A model generated the notes under the pieces. That model did not search any database. It saw nothing but the letters and a program-made list of their open reading frames with translations, and had not been told where the DNA came from. A DNA stretch of 64,000 nucleotides from JADJOY01 sp016713535 [NCBI: Deltaproteobacteria bacterium] (GTDB taxonomy: Bacteria > JADJOY01), in NCBI GenBank assembly GCA_016713535.1, contig JADJOY010000021.1:1-64000 (forward strand), in the 5' to 3' direction. Shown one piece after another: positions 1-10,877 of this stretch. A program made the translations under genes and the position numbers. Position 1 is the first letter of the stretch. Each line of letters begins with the position of its first letter.

Positions 1-5
1 CGCTC

Positions 6-1132
6 TTGTGCGCGGATGCCGAGGCGGGCACGTGGACCGACTGCCGGTCTCTCCTCGAGGGGCACGGCTTCGCCGCCGACTGCGGACGCCGTGGCTGGCC
101 GGTTCGCTGCCGCCGGGGGGTGCCGCGCCGCGTGGCCAGCCCGTGCTGCCTGCCGCTCGCGGTGAACGGACGGCTGCACGGGCTGATCACGCTCGAGCTC
201 GGGAGGCGGAGCGAGCGGCAGGCGGTGTGCCGGCTGGTGCCGCTGCTGGTGATGGCGCAGCAGGCGGCGATCCACGTCGCGGCGGGAGCGCTCGGAGGGA
301 AGCCCGCGCTCGAGGCGCACGGGGACTCGTGCGCCGCGCCGCCGCGGCTCGAGCTGCGCTGCCTCGGCCCGTTCACGATCGTGAGCCGCGGCAAGGTGAT
401 CGCCGCCGAGCAGTTTTCGCGCAGCAAGGCGCTCGAGCTCCTCAAGCTGCTCGCCTGGAAGGAAGGGAAGCCGGTCAGCCGCGACTACCTGATCGAGCAG
501 CTGTGGCCCGGAAGCCGATCCGCAAGGCGGCGCCAACCGGCTGCACGGCGTCGTGCACGCGCTGCGCTCGGTGATCGAACCGCACCGCGCCGACCGCAAC
601 TGGATCTTCGTGCGGAACCTCGGCGACCTCTACTACCTCGACCTCGGCGCGCCGGTCGAGGTCGACCTGGTGCGCTATCGCGAGCTGCTGGCGCACGGGC
701 TGCGTGCGACTCACCGCGCCTCGCCCGAGGCGCTCGCGGCGCTCGAGCGGGCGGTCGCGCTCTACCGCGGGGACCTCTTCGAGGACGACCCGTACGCGGA
801 GTGGTGCGAGCTCGACCGGCGCGAGCTCGCCGCCGGACGACAGAATCGCGGCGCTCGAGCGCCTCGCGGCGATCCATGCCGGGCAGCAGAACCGGGAGCG
901 TGCGATCGAGCTGCTGGGCCGCGCGGCACGGCTCGCGCCCTACCGCGAGGACCTCCTGATCTCGCTCCTCGAGCAGCTCGTCGCGATGGGCCGCACCGGG
1001 GAGGCGCGAGCGCGCTGCGACGACTTCCGGCGCATGCTGGTGCGCGAGCTCGGCGTCGAGCCGTCACCGACCCTCGACGCGTTCTGGGGCCGAACCGTGG
1101 AATCGCCGTCTCGCGCGGTCCCGCGCCGCTGA
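6..1132 (+). CDS. GAF plus BTAD (SARP-like) transcriptional regulator, 5'-partial, frame broken
   Basis: Likely a one-component transcription activator. The first part reads as the end of a GAF-like sensor (VNGRLHGLITLELG). It is followed by a winged-helix DNA-binding region (LELRCLGPFTIVSRGKV ... SRDYLIEQLWPG) and a bacterial transcriptional activator TPR domain (APVEVDLVRYRELL, ALYRGDLFEDDPYAEW, LGVEPSPTLDAFW). The product is spread over three frames, with breaks near 515 and 835. Joined, it makes one continuous domain, so the breaks look like indels in the sequence. The true start probably lies left of the window. It sits directly upstream of the nar operon in the same direction and could regulate it, but nothing shows that. 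Confidence 0.65.
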
Positions 1133-1331
1133 GTCCGAGCCAACCCCAGGCACCGCGGACTCCCGACGGTTCTTCGGTAGCGGGTCACCGCAGCCCGGTC
1201 CGCCGAGCCGAGGCTCTCGCGCCCGCCGGTAAGCGCCGTGTAAGTCGCGATCGGTACATCACGGTCCGAAGCGGATGGCCCGACCCGCTCCGGACGGGGG
1301 GTCGGGGCCGCCATCTCGCGGAGGGCCGACG

Positions 1332-2197
1332 ATGAACCCGTTCAAGCCTTGGCGCACGCGGGTGAGCACCGCGCTGACGCTCCTGACCGCCATCGGTCTC
1401 GGCACGGCTCACGCAGCCGGTCCTGGCGAGGCGAAGTTCAACAGCATCTGCGCCGCCTGTCACACGATCGGCGAGGGCCGGCGCGTGGGTCCGGACCTGC
1501 TCGCGTCACCGAGCGGCGCAGCGAAAGTGGCTCCTCAAGTTCATCAAATCATCGCAGTCGGTGGTGGCGTCGGGCGATCCGGACGCCGTGAAGCTCTTCG
1601 AGGAGTTCAACAAGACGCCGATGCCCGACATGCCGCAGTTCAGTGACGCGGACGTCCGCGACATCCTCGCGCACATCCGGGACGGCAGGCCCGCCGCGGC
1701 GGCGAGCGCGGCGGACGCCCCCGCCTCCCGCGGTGGAGACGCCGCCCTCGCCCGGGGACATCGAGCGCGGACAGCGACTCTTCCAGGAGGCTCCACGCGC
1801 CTCGGGAACGCCGGACCGGCCTGCAGCTCGTGCCACCCCACGTCACCAACGACGCCGTGATCGGCGGCGGCGTGCTGGCCAAGGATCTCACCCTGGTCTT
1901 CTCCCGCACGGGCGCGCCGGGCGTCAGCGCGATCATCAGCCAGCCGCCGTTCCGGTGATACAGGTCGCCTACGCGGAGCGGCCGATGACCGACGAGAGTC
2001 GCGCGTTGGTCGCCATCCTGCAAGCCGCCGACAACCGGCACGCGCTTCAAACCCCCGTCGACTGCGGGCGTCGTCTGGTGCTCGGCGGAACCGGTGGGTT
2101 CGCCGTTCTGCTGAGCTTCTACGGGATCGCCTGGCGGAAGCGAAAGTCACATCCCGTGAACCAGGCGATCTTCGACCGCCAGCTGCGGTCGCGCTAG
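1332..2197 (+). CDS. narC: Diheme c-type cytochrome with C-terminal membrane anchor (NarC-like), frame broken
   Basis: Begins MNPFKPWRTRV with an Ala-rich export signal ending near AHAAG. The first haem motif is CAACH (about residue 37) and the second CSSCH. Near the end GGTGGFAVLLSFYGIAWRKRK is a single membrane span with a positive tail. The reading frame changes near 1510, 1540, 1740-1790 and 1860-1950, so no single ORF carries both haems. It is followed 51 bp later by narG. In Thermus a diheme NarC is encoded immediately before narGHJI and transfers electrons to the reductase; the position, two haems and anchor fit that. Nitrobacter-type nxr operons also start with a cytochrome c gene, so the direction of electron flow is open. 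Confidence 0.7.
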
Positions 2198-2248
2198 CGG
2201 GAGGTCCGTCTCGAACCCGGTCGACGACCGACACGGAGAGTCAGAGTC

Positions 2249-5200
2249 ATGAGCTGGATCCAGGACATCGTCTCGCCCCAGACCCGACGCTGGGAAGAGT
2301 TCTATCGGAACCGCTTCCAGCACGACCGCATCGTGCGCAGCACCCACGGCGTCAACTGCACGGGAGGCTGCTCGTGGCAGATCCACGTCAAGGGCGGTAT
2401 CGTGGTCTGGGAGACCCAGCAGCTCGACTACCCGCTGCTCGAGGACTCCCTGCCGCCCTACGAGCCGCGCGGCTGCCAGCGCGGCATTTCGTACTCCTGG
2501 TACCTCTACAGCCCACTGCGCATCAAGTACCCGCTGGTGCGCGGCGCCCTCATCGACGCCTTCGAGCGCGAGAAGCGCGCGACCGGGGGTGACCCGGTGA
2601 CGGCCTGGGAGAACCTCCAGAAAGACCCGGCGAAGCGCGAGTCCTACCAGAAGGCGCGAGGCAAGGGGGGATTTCGCCGCGCCTCCTGGGACACGGTCCT
2701 CGAGATCATGGCCGCCGCCAACATCTCGACCGCCAAGAAGTACGGTCCCGACCGGGTCTTCGGCTTCTCGCCGATCCCCGCGATGTCGATGCTCAGCTAC
2801 GCGGCCGGCGGTCGCTTCTTGCAGCTCTTCGGTGGCGCCAACCTGAGCTTCTACGACTGGTATTGCGATCTACCGACCGCCTTCCCGGAGATCTGGGGCG
2901 AGCAGACCGACGTTTGCGAGAGCGCCGATTGGTACAACGCGAAGATGATCGCCGACATGGGCGCGTGCCTGAACATGACCCGCACGCCCGACTGTCACTT
3001 CTTCGCGGAAGCGCGCCACAACGGCACCAAGGCGGTGGTCTTCTCTCCCGACTTCAGCCAGGTCTGCAAGTACGCCGACCAGTGGGTGCCGCTGCACGCC
3101 GGCAGCGACGGCGCGTTCTGGATGGCGGTGACGCACGTCATTCTCAAGGAGTTCCACCACGACAAGCCGACCCCGTATTTCATCGACTACGTCAAGCAAT
3201 ACACGGACAGCCCCTTCCTGGTGAAGCTCGAGAAGGACGGTGACCGCTACCGACCCGGCCGGCTGCTGCGCGCCAACGAGATCGAGCGCTGGAAGGACCT
3301 CGAGAACGGCGACTGGAAGTTCCTGAACGTCGACGCTCGGACCAACGAGCTCGTGATCCCCAAGGGCACGATGGGCTTTCGCTGGGCCAAGAACGACACC
3401 GCCAAGTGGAACATGAAGCTCGAGCACGCGATCGACGATCGACCGTACGATCCGCTGCTGACGCTGATCGGCGAGCGCGACGAGACGCTGCTCACGGAGT
3501 TCACCGAGTTCGGCCTCGACCGGGTCGCTCTGCGCGGCGTGCCGGTGCGCTACGTCGAGACCGCCTCCGGTCGGGTCCCGGTCGCGACGGTGTACGACCT
3601 CCTGATGGCCCAGTACGGCGTGAATCGCGGCCTCCCCGGTGCCTATCCGCGCGACTACACGGACAAGGACGCCGCGTACACGCCGGCCTGGCAGGAGATC
3701 TTCACCGGCGTGGACTCGAAGACCGTGCTGCAGTTCGCCCGCGAGTGGGCGCATACCGCCGCGACCACCCAGGGTCGCTGCATGATCATCTCGGCGCCGG
3801 CATCAACCACTGGTACCACGCCAACCTCATGTACCGCGCGGGCGCGATGGCGCTCATGCTCTCCGGCTGCGTGGGCCGAAACGGCGGGGGCCTCAACCAC
3901 TACGTCGGACAGGAGAAGCTCGCGCCCTCGGACTCCTGGTCGACGATCGCCTTCGCGCGCGACCACGTGGGCGCGAGCCGGCTCCAGCAGGCGCCCCTCT
4001 GGCACTACCTGAACACGTGCCAGTACCGCTACGACGGCCACTACTCGCGCTACAACGCCGTCCCGAAGAACGACTGGACGAGCCTCCACACCGCCGACAC
4101 GATCTATCGGTCGGTGCGGATGGGCTGGATGCCGTTCTACCCGCAGTTCCGCCAGAACCCACTCGAACGGTGCCGCGAGGCGCAGGCCAGCGGAGCCCGC
4201 ACCGACGACCAGATCAAGCAGTACGTGGTCGAGAAACTGCGCAGCAAGAACCTCGAGTACTCGGTCGCCGATCCCGATGCGCCCGAGAACTTCCCGCGCG
4301 TCTGGTACATCTGGCGCGGCAACGCGATCATGGGGAGCATGAAGGGTCACGAGTACGCCCTCAAGCACTACCTCGGGACCCACTCGAACGCGATCGGAAA
4401 GGACGTCGAGGATCACCCCGCGGAGGTGAAGTGGCACGACGTCGCGCCCACCGGAAAGATGGATCTGGTGGTCGACCTCAACTTCCGCATGGACTCGTCG
4501 GCGCTCTACTCCGACATCGTGCTGCCGGCCGCCTCCTGGTACGAGAAGGCCGACCTCAACAGCACCGACATGCACTCGTTCATCCACCCGCTCTCGGCCG
4601 CGGTGGCGCCGGTCTGGGAGTCGAAGTCCGACTGGGAGATCTTCAAGGAGATCGCGCGCGCCACCGCGAGCATCGCCGAGAAGCACTTCCCCGGGGTCAC
4701 AAGGACGTGGTCGCGTCGCCGCTGTCGCACGACAGCGCCGACGAGATCTCCCAGCCGACGATCCAGGACTGGTACCGCGGTGAGTGCGAGCCGATCCCCG
4801 GCAAGACCATGCACAAGCTCGCGATCGTGGAGCGCGACTACACGAAGCTCTACGACCGATACATCACCTTCGGCGAAGCCGTGCGCAAGAACGGCCTGGG
4901 CGCCCACGGCAACCACTACCAGTGCGAGGACGCGTACGACGACCTCATCCGGTCGAACCACTTCCCGGTCGAGAGGGTCGACGGAAAGGTGCTGCCGTCG
5001 CTGCGCGAGGACTCCTGGGCCGCGAACGTGCTGCTCTACATGTCGACGCTCACGAACGGCAAGCTCAACGTGCGCGCCTACCAGAACATGGAGGAAGAAG
5101 ACCGGCGTCCCGCTGGCCGATCTGGGCGAGGGCAGCAAGGACGTGCCGGATCAGCTACGAGGACTTGCAGGCACAGCCGCGTCGCTACAACACCTCGCCG

Positions 5201-5869
5201 CTGTGGAGCGGCCTCATGACCGACGGGCGCGCCTACGCGGCCTACACCTACAACGTGGAGCGGCTCGTGCCCTGGCGCACGCTCACCGGCCGCCAGCACT
5301 TCTACCTGGACCACGAGCTCTACCTGGCGTACGGCGAGTACCTGCCCACCTACAAGCCGTCGCCGCGGCCCGAGGCCTACGGCGATCTACGCGAGACGCT
5401 GAAGAGCGGCGAGGCGATGGCGCTCAACTGCCTCACGCCGCACGGCAAGTGGCACATCCATTCCACGTACATGGAGAACCACCGCATGCTGACGCTGTCG
5501 CGCGGCTGCGAGCCCTGCTGGCTCAGCGAGGCCGACGCCGCGAAGCTCGGCATCCAGGACAACGACTGGGTGGAGGTCTACAACGACCACGGCGTCTACT
5601 GCGCGCGCGCCGCTGTGAGCTCGCGAATCCCGCGCGGTGTCTGCATCGTCTACCACGTCCCGGAGCGCACCGTCGGCATCCCGAAGTCGCAGGTGCGGGG
5701 CAACCGGCGCGCGGGCGGCCACAACAGCTTCACGCGGATCCACCTCAAGCCGAACTACCTGTGCGGCGGGTACGGGCAGTTCTCCTACCACTTCAACTAC
5801 TGGGGCCCGATCGCACCCCAGCGAGACACCCACGTCATCGTGAAGAAGATGACCAAGGTGATCTTCTGA
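2249..5869 (+). CDS. narG: Respiratory nitrate reductase alpha subunit (molybdopterin catalytic subunit), frame broken
   Basis: Reduces nitrate at a bis-MGD molybdenum centre and carries the FS0 [4Fe-4S] cluster. Cluster ligands are His33, Cys37 and Cys41 ([12 protein letters not shown]) with a later Cys in EPRGCQRG. The molybdenum-ligand Asp is at about residue 221 ([14 protein letters not shown]). C-terminal blocks [20 protein letters not shown] and [14 protein letters not shown] match the family. Joined length is about 1,207 residues, normal for NarG (E. coli 1,247). Breaks lie near 3792, 4698, 5095 and 5150; all parts align in order with NarG, so indel error is the simplest explanation. 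There is no clear twin-arginine signal, which suggests a cytoplasm-facing enzyme. NxrA of cytoplasmic-type nitrite oxidisers is a close relative and cannot be excluded. Confidence 0.9.
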
Positions 5870-5894
5870 GACCGAGACCTCGGGAGGATCGAAC

Positions 5895-7445
5895 ATGGAC
5901 GTCAGAGCCCAGATCTCGATGGTCTTCCATCTCGACAAGTGCATCGGATGCCACACCTGCTCGGTCGCCTGCAAGAACATCTGGACCGACCGCAAGGGTG
6001 CCGAGTACCAGTGGTGGAACAACGTCGAGACCAAGCCCGGCACCGGCTACCCGGGGAAGTGGGAGGACCAGGAGATCTACAAAGGCGGTTGGGAGCGCGA
6101 GGGCGCTGGGTCCATCCAGCTCAAGGGCGCCGGCAAGGCCAAGGGCCTCGCCAACATCTTCCACAACCCGCACCTGCCGTCGGTCGAGGACTACTACGAG
6201 CCCTTCACCTACAATTACCTGAACCTCATCGAGGCTCCGCCGGGTGACGATCAGCCCACCGCGCGACCGGTGTCGCTCATCACCGGCAAGCCCATCGACG
6301 TGAAGATGGGGCCGAACTGGGACGACGACCTGGGCGGCAGCCCCGACTACGCGCGGAACGACCCCAACCTCGAGGCCCTGACTCCCGCCGAGCGCGAGGC
6401 GATGTTCCAGCTCGAGCGCATGGCGTTCTTCTACCTGCCGCGGATCTGCAACCACTGCCTCAATCCCGGCTGCGTCGCGTCGTGCCCGTCGGGCGCGATC
6501 TACAAGCGCGGCGAGGACGGCATCGTCCTCATCAACCAGAAGGTGTGCCGGGCGTGGCGCATGTGCGTCACCGCATGCCCGTACAAGAAGTCCTACTACA
6601 ACTGGCACTCGGGAAAGAGCGAGAAGTGCCTGCTCTGCTATCCGCGCCTCGAGGCGGGCCACGCGCCCGCGTGCATGCACTCGTGCGTGGGCCGCATCCG
6701 CTACCTCGGCGTGCTGCTCTACGACGCCGATCGGATCCAGCGCGCCGCCTCCGCGCCGGACGGCGAGATCACCCGCGCGCATCTCGACCTCATCCTCGAC
6801 CCGTTCGACGATCAGGTGATCGCGGCCGCCCAGCGCAACGGGGTTCCCGACTCCACCCTGAAGTCGGCCCAGAACTCGCCGACCTACAAGTTCGTGAAGC
6901 AGTGGGGCATGGCGCTCCCGCTGCACCCGGAGTTCCGCACGCTGCCGATGCTCTTCTACGTGCCACCGCTACTGCCGGTGATGGCGTCGGTGACCCAGAC
7001 CGACGGCGCGCAGAAGGAGCGGCTCAACCCGATCGCCAAGACCTGGACCGACGACTGGCTCTACGACACCAGCACCGAAGAGCTGTGGGGCACGATCGAG
7101 CAGGCGCGCTTCCCGCTCAAGTACCTGGCGAGCCTGTTCAGCGGTGGCGACGAGAAGGCGGTGGCTCAGCCGCTCAAGAAGCTCATGGCGGTGCGCATCT
7201 ACCGGCGCTGGAAGACGGTGGGGGACATCGACGAGTCGCGCGTCGACGAGGTGCTGAAGGACACCGGGCTCAGCCGCGACAGCGCGGAGGCGGTCTACTA
7301 CCTGACGGCGCTCGCCAAGTTCCAGGACCGCTTCGTGATTCCGCCCGCGCATCGCGAGCAGGCGCTCGAGATGCTCGAGTTCACCGGCGACACCCGCGGC
7401 TCTCAGGGCTTCGGTTTCCTCGAGCGTCCCGAGCGGGGAGCGTGA
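5895..7445 (+). CDS. narH: Nitrate reductase beta subunit (iron-sulfur electron transfer)
   Basis: Intact 516-residue NarH, matching the family length (E. coli 512). It passes electrons from the haem subunit to NarG through one [3Fe-4S] and three [4Fe-4S] clusters. The first motif is [12 protein letters not shown] (from residue 16). The middle cluster block [14 protein letters not shown] is followed by [15 protein letters not shown], where Trp replaces a Cys as expected for the 3Fe cluster. A further block is [12 protein letters not shown] ... [13 protein letters not shown]. The start follows a GGGAGG ribosome site, 25 bp after narG. The next gene begins one base after its stop, so translation is probably coupled to narJ. 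Confidence 0.95.
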   Translation: MDVRAQISMVFHLDKCIGCHTCSVACKNIWTDRKGAEYQWWNNVETKPGTGYPGKWEDQEIYKGGWEREGAGSIQLKGAGKAKGLANIFHNPHLPSVEDYYEPFTYNYLNLIEAPPGDDQPTARPVSLITGKPIDVKMGPNWDDDLGGSPDYARNDPNLEALTPAEREAMFQLERMAFFYLPRICNHCLNPGCVASCPSGAIYKRGEDGIVLINQKVCRAWRMCVTACPYKKSYYNWHSGKSEKCLLCYPRLEAGHAPACMHSCVGRIRYLGVLLYDADRIQRAASAPDGEITRAHLDLILDPFDDQVIAAAQRNGVPDSTLKSAQNSPTYKFVKQWGMALPLHPEFRTLPMLFYVPPLLPVMASVTQTDGAQKERLNPIAKTWTDDWLYDTSTEELWGTIEQARFPLKYLASLFSGGDEKAVAQPLKKLMAVRIYRRWKTVGDIDESRVDEVLKDTGLSRDSAEAVYYLTALAKFQDRFVIPPAHREQALEMLEFTGDTRGSQGFGFLERPERGA

Positions 7446-7446
7446 C

Positions 7447-8139
7447 ATGGCGCTCGGCACGATCGACCTGACGCTCTACGCGCGGCTGGCGAAGGTCTTC
7501 GACGTCCCGGGTGCCGGGTTCGCCGAAGAGATCGCGGAGGTGGCCGCCGCGCTCGACGGCACGCATCCCGCCGCCGCGGACGCCGTCCGACGCTTGGCGG
7601 CGCTGGCGCCGTCCGATCCAACCGCGCGAGCGGAGCTCTTCTTGCGGACGTTCGACGTCCAGCCCATCACCACCCTCGATCTCGGCTACGTGCTCTTCGG
7701 CGAGGATTACAAGCGTGGCGCGCTGCTCGCCGGGCTCAGCGCCGAGCACACCCGCGCGGGGAACGCCTGCGGCCTGGAGCTCGGGGATCACCTGCCGAAC
7801 GTGCTCCGGCTGCTTCCCAGGATCACCGACCCCGAGGTGCGCGAGGAGCTGGTCAGCGTGATCGTCGCGCCCGCGGTGCGCCAGATGCTCCAAGAGTTCG
7901 AGCCCGACCGCATCCTCGCCAAGGAAGAGGTCTACCGCAAGCACCACAAGACGATCATCGAGCATGCGGCCGACGAGACGCGGACCGCGTACCGGCACGC
8001 CTTCGAGGCGCTCGACCACATGCTGCGGGCGGACTTCCGGCTCGCGAGCGCCCCGCCCCCTGAGCCGATCACGACCTTCGAGCGCCGCATCGACGCCGAG
8101 ATCGATCTCGAGTCCGGAACGAGCTGCAGCCCCGCTTGA
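7447..8139 (+). CDS. narJ: Nitrate reductase maturation chaperone, delta subunit
   Basis: A 230-residue all-helical NarJ-type chaperone, needed for cofactor insertion and membrane attachment of NarGH but not part of the final enzyme. Visible family features are the PAAADAVRRLAALAPSD region, FDVQPITTLDLGYVLFGEDYKRG and the GLELGDHLPNVLRLLP motif, where the conserved ELPDHLP-like core appears as ELGDHLP. The gene is intact and lies between narH and narI in the standard order. A second TorD/NarJ-family chaperone lies at 10047-10877. Confidence 0.9.
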   Translation: MALGTIDLTLYARLAKVFDVPGAGFAEEIAEVAAALDGTHPAAADAVRRLAALAPSDPTARAELFLRTFDVQPITTLDLGYVLFGEDYKRGALLAGLSAEHTRAGNACGLELGDHLPNVLRLLPRITDPEVREELVSVIVAPAVRQMLQEFEPDRILAKEEVYRKHHKTIIEHAADETRTAYRHAFEALDHMLRADFRLASAPPPEPITTFERRIDAEIDLESGTSCSPA

Positions 8140-8149
8140 GAGGCCCATC

Positions 8150-8877
8150 ATGACCCTCCCAATCTCTTCAGCTTCGTGGCCCTGCCCTACGTCGCGGCGA
8201 TCCTGTTCCTGGTTGGGACGATCCAGCGCTACCGGGCCACCGGCTTCAAGGTGTCGTCGCTCTCCTCGCAGTTCCTGGAGGGGCGCCGGTTGTTCTGGGC
8301 GTCGGTGCCGTTCCACTTCGGCATCCTGGTGGTGTTCGCCGGCCACCTCGTCGCGTTCCTGGTCCCGAGCGGCATCCTGGCCTGGAACAGCAATCCGGTC
8401 CGGCTCTTGGTGTTGCAGATCACGGCGTGGGCGTTCGGCCTGAGCGTGCTGGTGGGGCTCGTGGGGCTCCTCGCGCGGCGCCTCACCGAGCCGCGAGTCC
8501 GTATGGTCACGACCCCCATGGACCTCGTGATCGAGATCCTGCTACTCGTCCAGACGGGGCTCGGGCTCTACATCGGGTACGCCCACCGCTGGGGCTCGTC
8601 GTGGTTCGCGGCGGACCTCTCGCCCTACCTATGGTCGCTCGTCAAGCTCGATCCGCAGATCACCGCGGTGAGCGCGATGCCACACGTCATCCAGCTTCAC
8701 ATCGTCAACGCGTTCGTCATCTTCGCGATCTTCCCGTTCACGCGTCTGGTGCACATCCTGGTCGCGCCGTTCCACTACCTGAACCGGCCCTACCAGCGGG
8801 TGATCTGGAACTGGGACCGAGCAGCGATTCGCAGCCCGAAGACCGCGTGGAGCGCGACGCGGCCGCGCAACAACTGA
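8150..8877 (+). CDS. narI: Nitrate reductase gamma subunit, cytochrome b (one indel near start)
   Basis: Membrane dihaem cytochrome b that takes electrons from quinol or an equivalent donor and feeds NarH. About five hydrophobic helices are visible: VALPYVAAILFLVGTIQRY, the segment around PFHFGILVVFAGHLVAFLV, ITAWAFGLSVLVGLVG, DLVIEILLLVQTGLGLYIG and VIQLHIVNAFVIFAIF. Candidate haem His residues are in PFHFG, GHLVAF, MPHVIQLH and RLVHILVAPFHYL. The natural start is ATG 8150 after a GAGAGG site. One missing base near 8158 puts the first four codons out of frame with PNLFSFVALPYV. The next gene may overlap its stop. Confidence 0.88.
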
Positions 8878-8930
8878 TGGCGCGATCCCCGGTTGGCGGG
8901 ATCGCCGGGCCCGCGTCCGAGGAGGTGGAG

Positions 8931-9341
8931 ATGCCGTCTCGACGATTCAAGGCCGGGCCGCGACCGGCACAGCGAGCGGGGCGAGCCGGGCGCGCGGTCC
9001 GGGTGGCGGCATCTCCGCCGCGTGCTTACTCGGACTTCATCGCCCGGTACCCCGAGCTGGGCCAGGCTTGGGACACGATCTGGGCGGCGGGGAGGCGCGG
9101 TCCGCTCGACGAACGCACGGCGCGCTTGGTGAAACTCGGGATCGCCATGGGCGCCTTTCGCGAGGGCGCGGTGCGTTCGGGGGTACGCAAGGCTCTGGCG
9201 CTCGGCATCGCGCGCGAGGAGATCGAGCAGGTCGTGGCGCTCGCGGCGGGCACGATCGGCCTTCCGTCGACGGTCGCGATCGACACGTGGGTTCAGCCGT
9301 CGCTCGGCCAGAGGACCCGGTCGGTCCGTCGTACCCGGTAG
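8931..9341 (+). CDS. Carboxymuconolactone decarboxylase (AhpD-like) family protein
   Basis: Small protein (136 residues) of the CMD/AhpD fold. The core is DFIARYPELGQAWDTIWAAG, LDERTARLVKLGIAMGAFREGAVRSGVRKALALGIAREEIEQVV and the closing LAAGTIGLPSTVAID. The redox CxxC of AhpD is absent, so a peroxidase role is unlikely and the function is unknown. ATG 8931 was chosen because GGAGGTGGAG lies immediately upstream. An alternative ATG at 8877 would overlap the narI stop. Its N-terminus is Arg-rich and probably disordered. It is probably co-transcribed with nar. Confidence 0.7.
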   Translation: MPSRRFKAGPRPAQRAGRAGRAVRVAASPPRAYSDFIARYPELGQAWDTIWAAGRRGPLDERTARLVKLGIAMGAFREGAVRSGVRKALALGIAREEIEQVVALAAGTIGLPSTVAIDTWVQPSLGQRTRSVRRTR

Positions 9342-9840
9342 CCTCGGATCGATTCCTCGATGTGGGAGGTCTCGAAGCCCGGAGGCGGGCGCCACGGGAT
9401 CGGAGCGGCCGCTGCGGCGCCATTCGCGGCCGCGGCGGCACACGCCCCGGCAACGTCACGTGCACCGACTCGACACGGAACCCCTCGGGGACCGGCGTGA
9501 GGCCGCGGATCGGCCCGTCGGCCTTCGCGGGCAAATCGTAAATCCGCCCACACGAGCGGCAGCGGCCGTGGTACTGGCTATCGGCGTTCGCCTCGTAGCG
9601 GAACGGCTCGCCCCCTCCGGTCAAGCACGACGCGAGCCCGGCTTCGACCAGCGAGCTGAGCGCCTCGTAGGCGGTCTTGCGGCTGGAGCGCGGGAACCGG
9701 CGCAGGATTTGGCGGTGCAGGTCGATCGCCGTCGGGTGATCGGTGGAGCACCGCAGCAGCTCGACGAGCGCGACCCGCTGGCGGGTGATGCGAAGGCCGT
9801 GGGCGGCGAGCGTATCGCGGGGATCGTCGCTGGCGATCAT
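9293..9840 (-). CDS. Fur-family metalloregulator (Fur/PerR-like), 3' end uncertain
   Basis: A winged-helix repressor of the Fur superfamily. LAAHGLRITRQRVALVELLR is the first helix pair. SSRKTAYEALSSLVEAGLA is the recognition region, and YHGRCRSCGRIYDLP carries the CxxC zinc site. The final block GFRVESVHVTLPG should lead into a second Cys pair, but a frame break near 9450 obscures it and all three frames stay open beyond, so the stop is uncertain. ATG 9840 gives a normal Fur length of about 140 residues; an upstream in-frame ATG at 9966 would add a poorly conserved leader. It is divergent from the TorD-like gene, with a palindrome in between. Confidence 0.7.
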
Positions 9841-9953
9841 CGACCGGATGGTGGGGTGCGGGGCTCGGTCCAGTATGGCGGCGCGCCCATCGGCCTCCGT
9901 CGAGCGTTGGGCCCAGAGTCTCGCCAGCGCGCACGGGGAATGAGAAGTCGAGC

Positions 9954-9965
9954 TGACATTTGTCA
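9954..9965. promoter_or_regulatory. Candidate operator palindrome between Fur-like and TorD-like genes
   Basis: TGACATTTGTCA is an inverted repeat with TGACA/TGTCA arms and a two-base centre. It lies in the 206-bp divergent gap between the Fur-family gene (start 9840) and the TorD-like gene (start 10047). The position suits autoregulation and control of the chaperone/porin operon. It does not match the TTGAT-N4-ATCAA FNR pattern. The assignment is inference from symmetry and location only. Confidence 0.35.
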
Positions 9966-10046
9966 TGGGGGGGGCTCGATTCGGTGGGAAGGCTTGACGC
10001 GAGCGAGCGCCACGCCGATCGACCGCGCCCGAGCGGTACAGTGACC

Positions 10047-10877
10047 ATGGCGGCTCAAGGCACCCGCGCCGACCAGGGCGCGGCCCGGTTCAAGGCCGAC
10101 CTCCGGACTCTTCATCCTGGGCCTACGAGCGCTGCCGGTGAACTGCTGCACGCATCCGGCGGCGATGCGACGCTCGAAGCGCTTGCCCGCGCCGCGCGGC
10201 TTCGCACCCTGGCGCAGCTCTTGGACTATCCGACGCTGGATGCCGCGGAACGAGCGCTCGGGGCGCTTCGCGACCTGACCGTTGCCGGGGCCGGCATGCC
10301 GGAACGGTTGCGCCGCGGCTTCGAGCGCATCGAGGCCGAGCTCGCGACGGCCGACCTGGATAGGCTCGCGGCCGAATACGTGCGGCTCTTCGGTCCGATC
10401 GGGCGCTGCGCGCTCCACGGGACCGCTTACGGCGTCGCCGGCCGCTTCTGCGGACGGCCCGCGCAGCTCGCCGACATCGCCGGCTTCTACCGGGCCTTCG
10501 GCCTCGAGCCGTCAGATCGCGACGCGGTGCCCGAGGATGACCTGCGGTTGCAGCTCGAGTTCCTGAGCGTGCTGTCCATCAAGGAGGCGTGGGCTCGCGA
10601 CCGGCAGCTCGACGACGCGCTCACGGTGACGATCGAGACCCAGCGCAAGTTCGTGGCCGAGCACTTCGCGGCGTGGCTCGACGAATGGAACGCCGAGCTT
10701 GCCCGCGCGAACGCGGACTCGCTCTACCGGGTGGCGGGGGAGCTGGTGAGGGATGCGGCCCGTGCCGAGTGCCAGCGTCTGGGCGTGGTTCCGAGCGTGA
10801 CCTCGAGGCAGCCCGTCGACATCGAGATCGGCGGCGACGGCTTTGGGTGTCTGAGCAAGGCGGAGGAGAGGCCATGA
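10047..10877 (+). CDS. TorD/DmsD-family molybdoenzyme chaperone
   Basis: A 276-residue protein of the TorD-like helical chaperone family, which bind signal peptides or apo-forms of molybdopterin enzymes. Recognisable parts are LLDYPTLDAAERALGALRDL near residue 60, then DRLAAEYVRLFGPIGRCALHGTAY, GRPAQLADIAGFYRAFGLEP (the conserved AxFYxAFGL block) and EDDLRLQLEFLSVLSIKEAWA. The start ATG 10047 is preceded six bases upstream by an in-frame GTG. It overlaps the porin gene by ATGA, so the two form an operon. With no other molybdoenzyme nearby it may serve the nar system or a distant enzyme. Confidence 0.75.
   Translation: MAAQGTRADQGAARFKADLRTLHPGPTSAAGELLHASGGDATLEALARAARLRTLAQLLDYPTLDAAERALGALRDLTVAGAGMPERLRRGFERIEAELATADLDRLAAEYVRLFGPIGRCALHGTAYGVAGRFCGRPAQLADIAGFYRAFGLEPSDRDAVPEDDLRLQLEFLSVLSIKEAWARDRQLDDALTVTIETQRKFVAEHFAAWLDEWNAELARANADSLYRVAGELVRDAARAECQRLGVVPSVTSRQPVDIEIGGDGFGCLSKAEERP

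Noticed and set aside
1133-1331. FNR or NnrR box upstream of the nar operon
   Set aside because: No TTGAT-N4-ATCAA or similar symmetric site was found in the gap, so anaerobic control could not be assigned.
2249-5869. narG as a decayed pseudogene
   Set aside because: All motifs are intact, narH and narJ are undamaged, and equally conserved essential genes such as nuoB show the same single-base breaks, so sequencing error is more likely.
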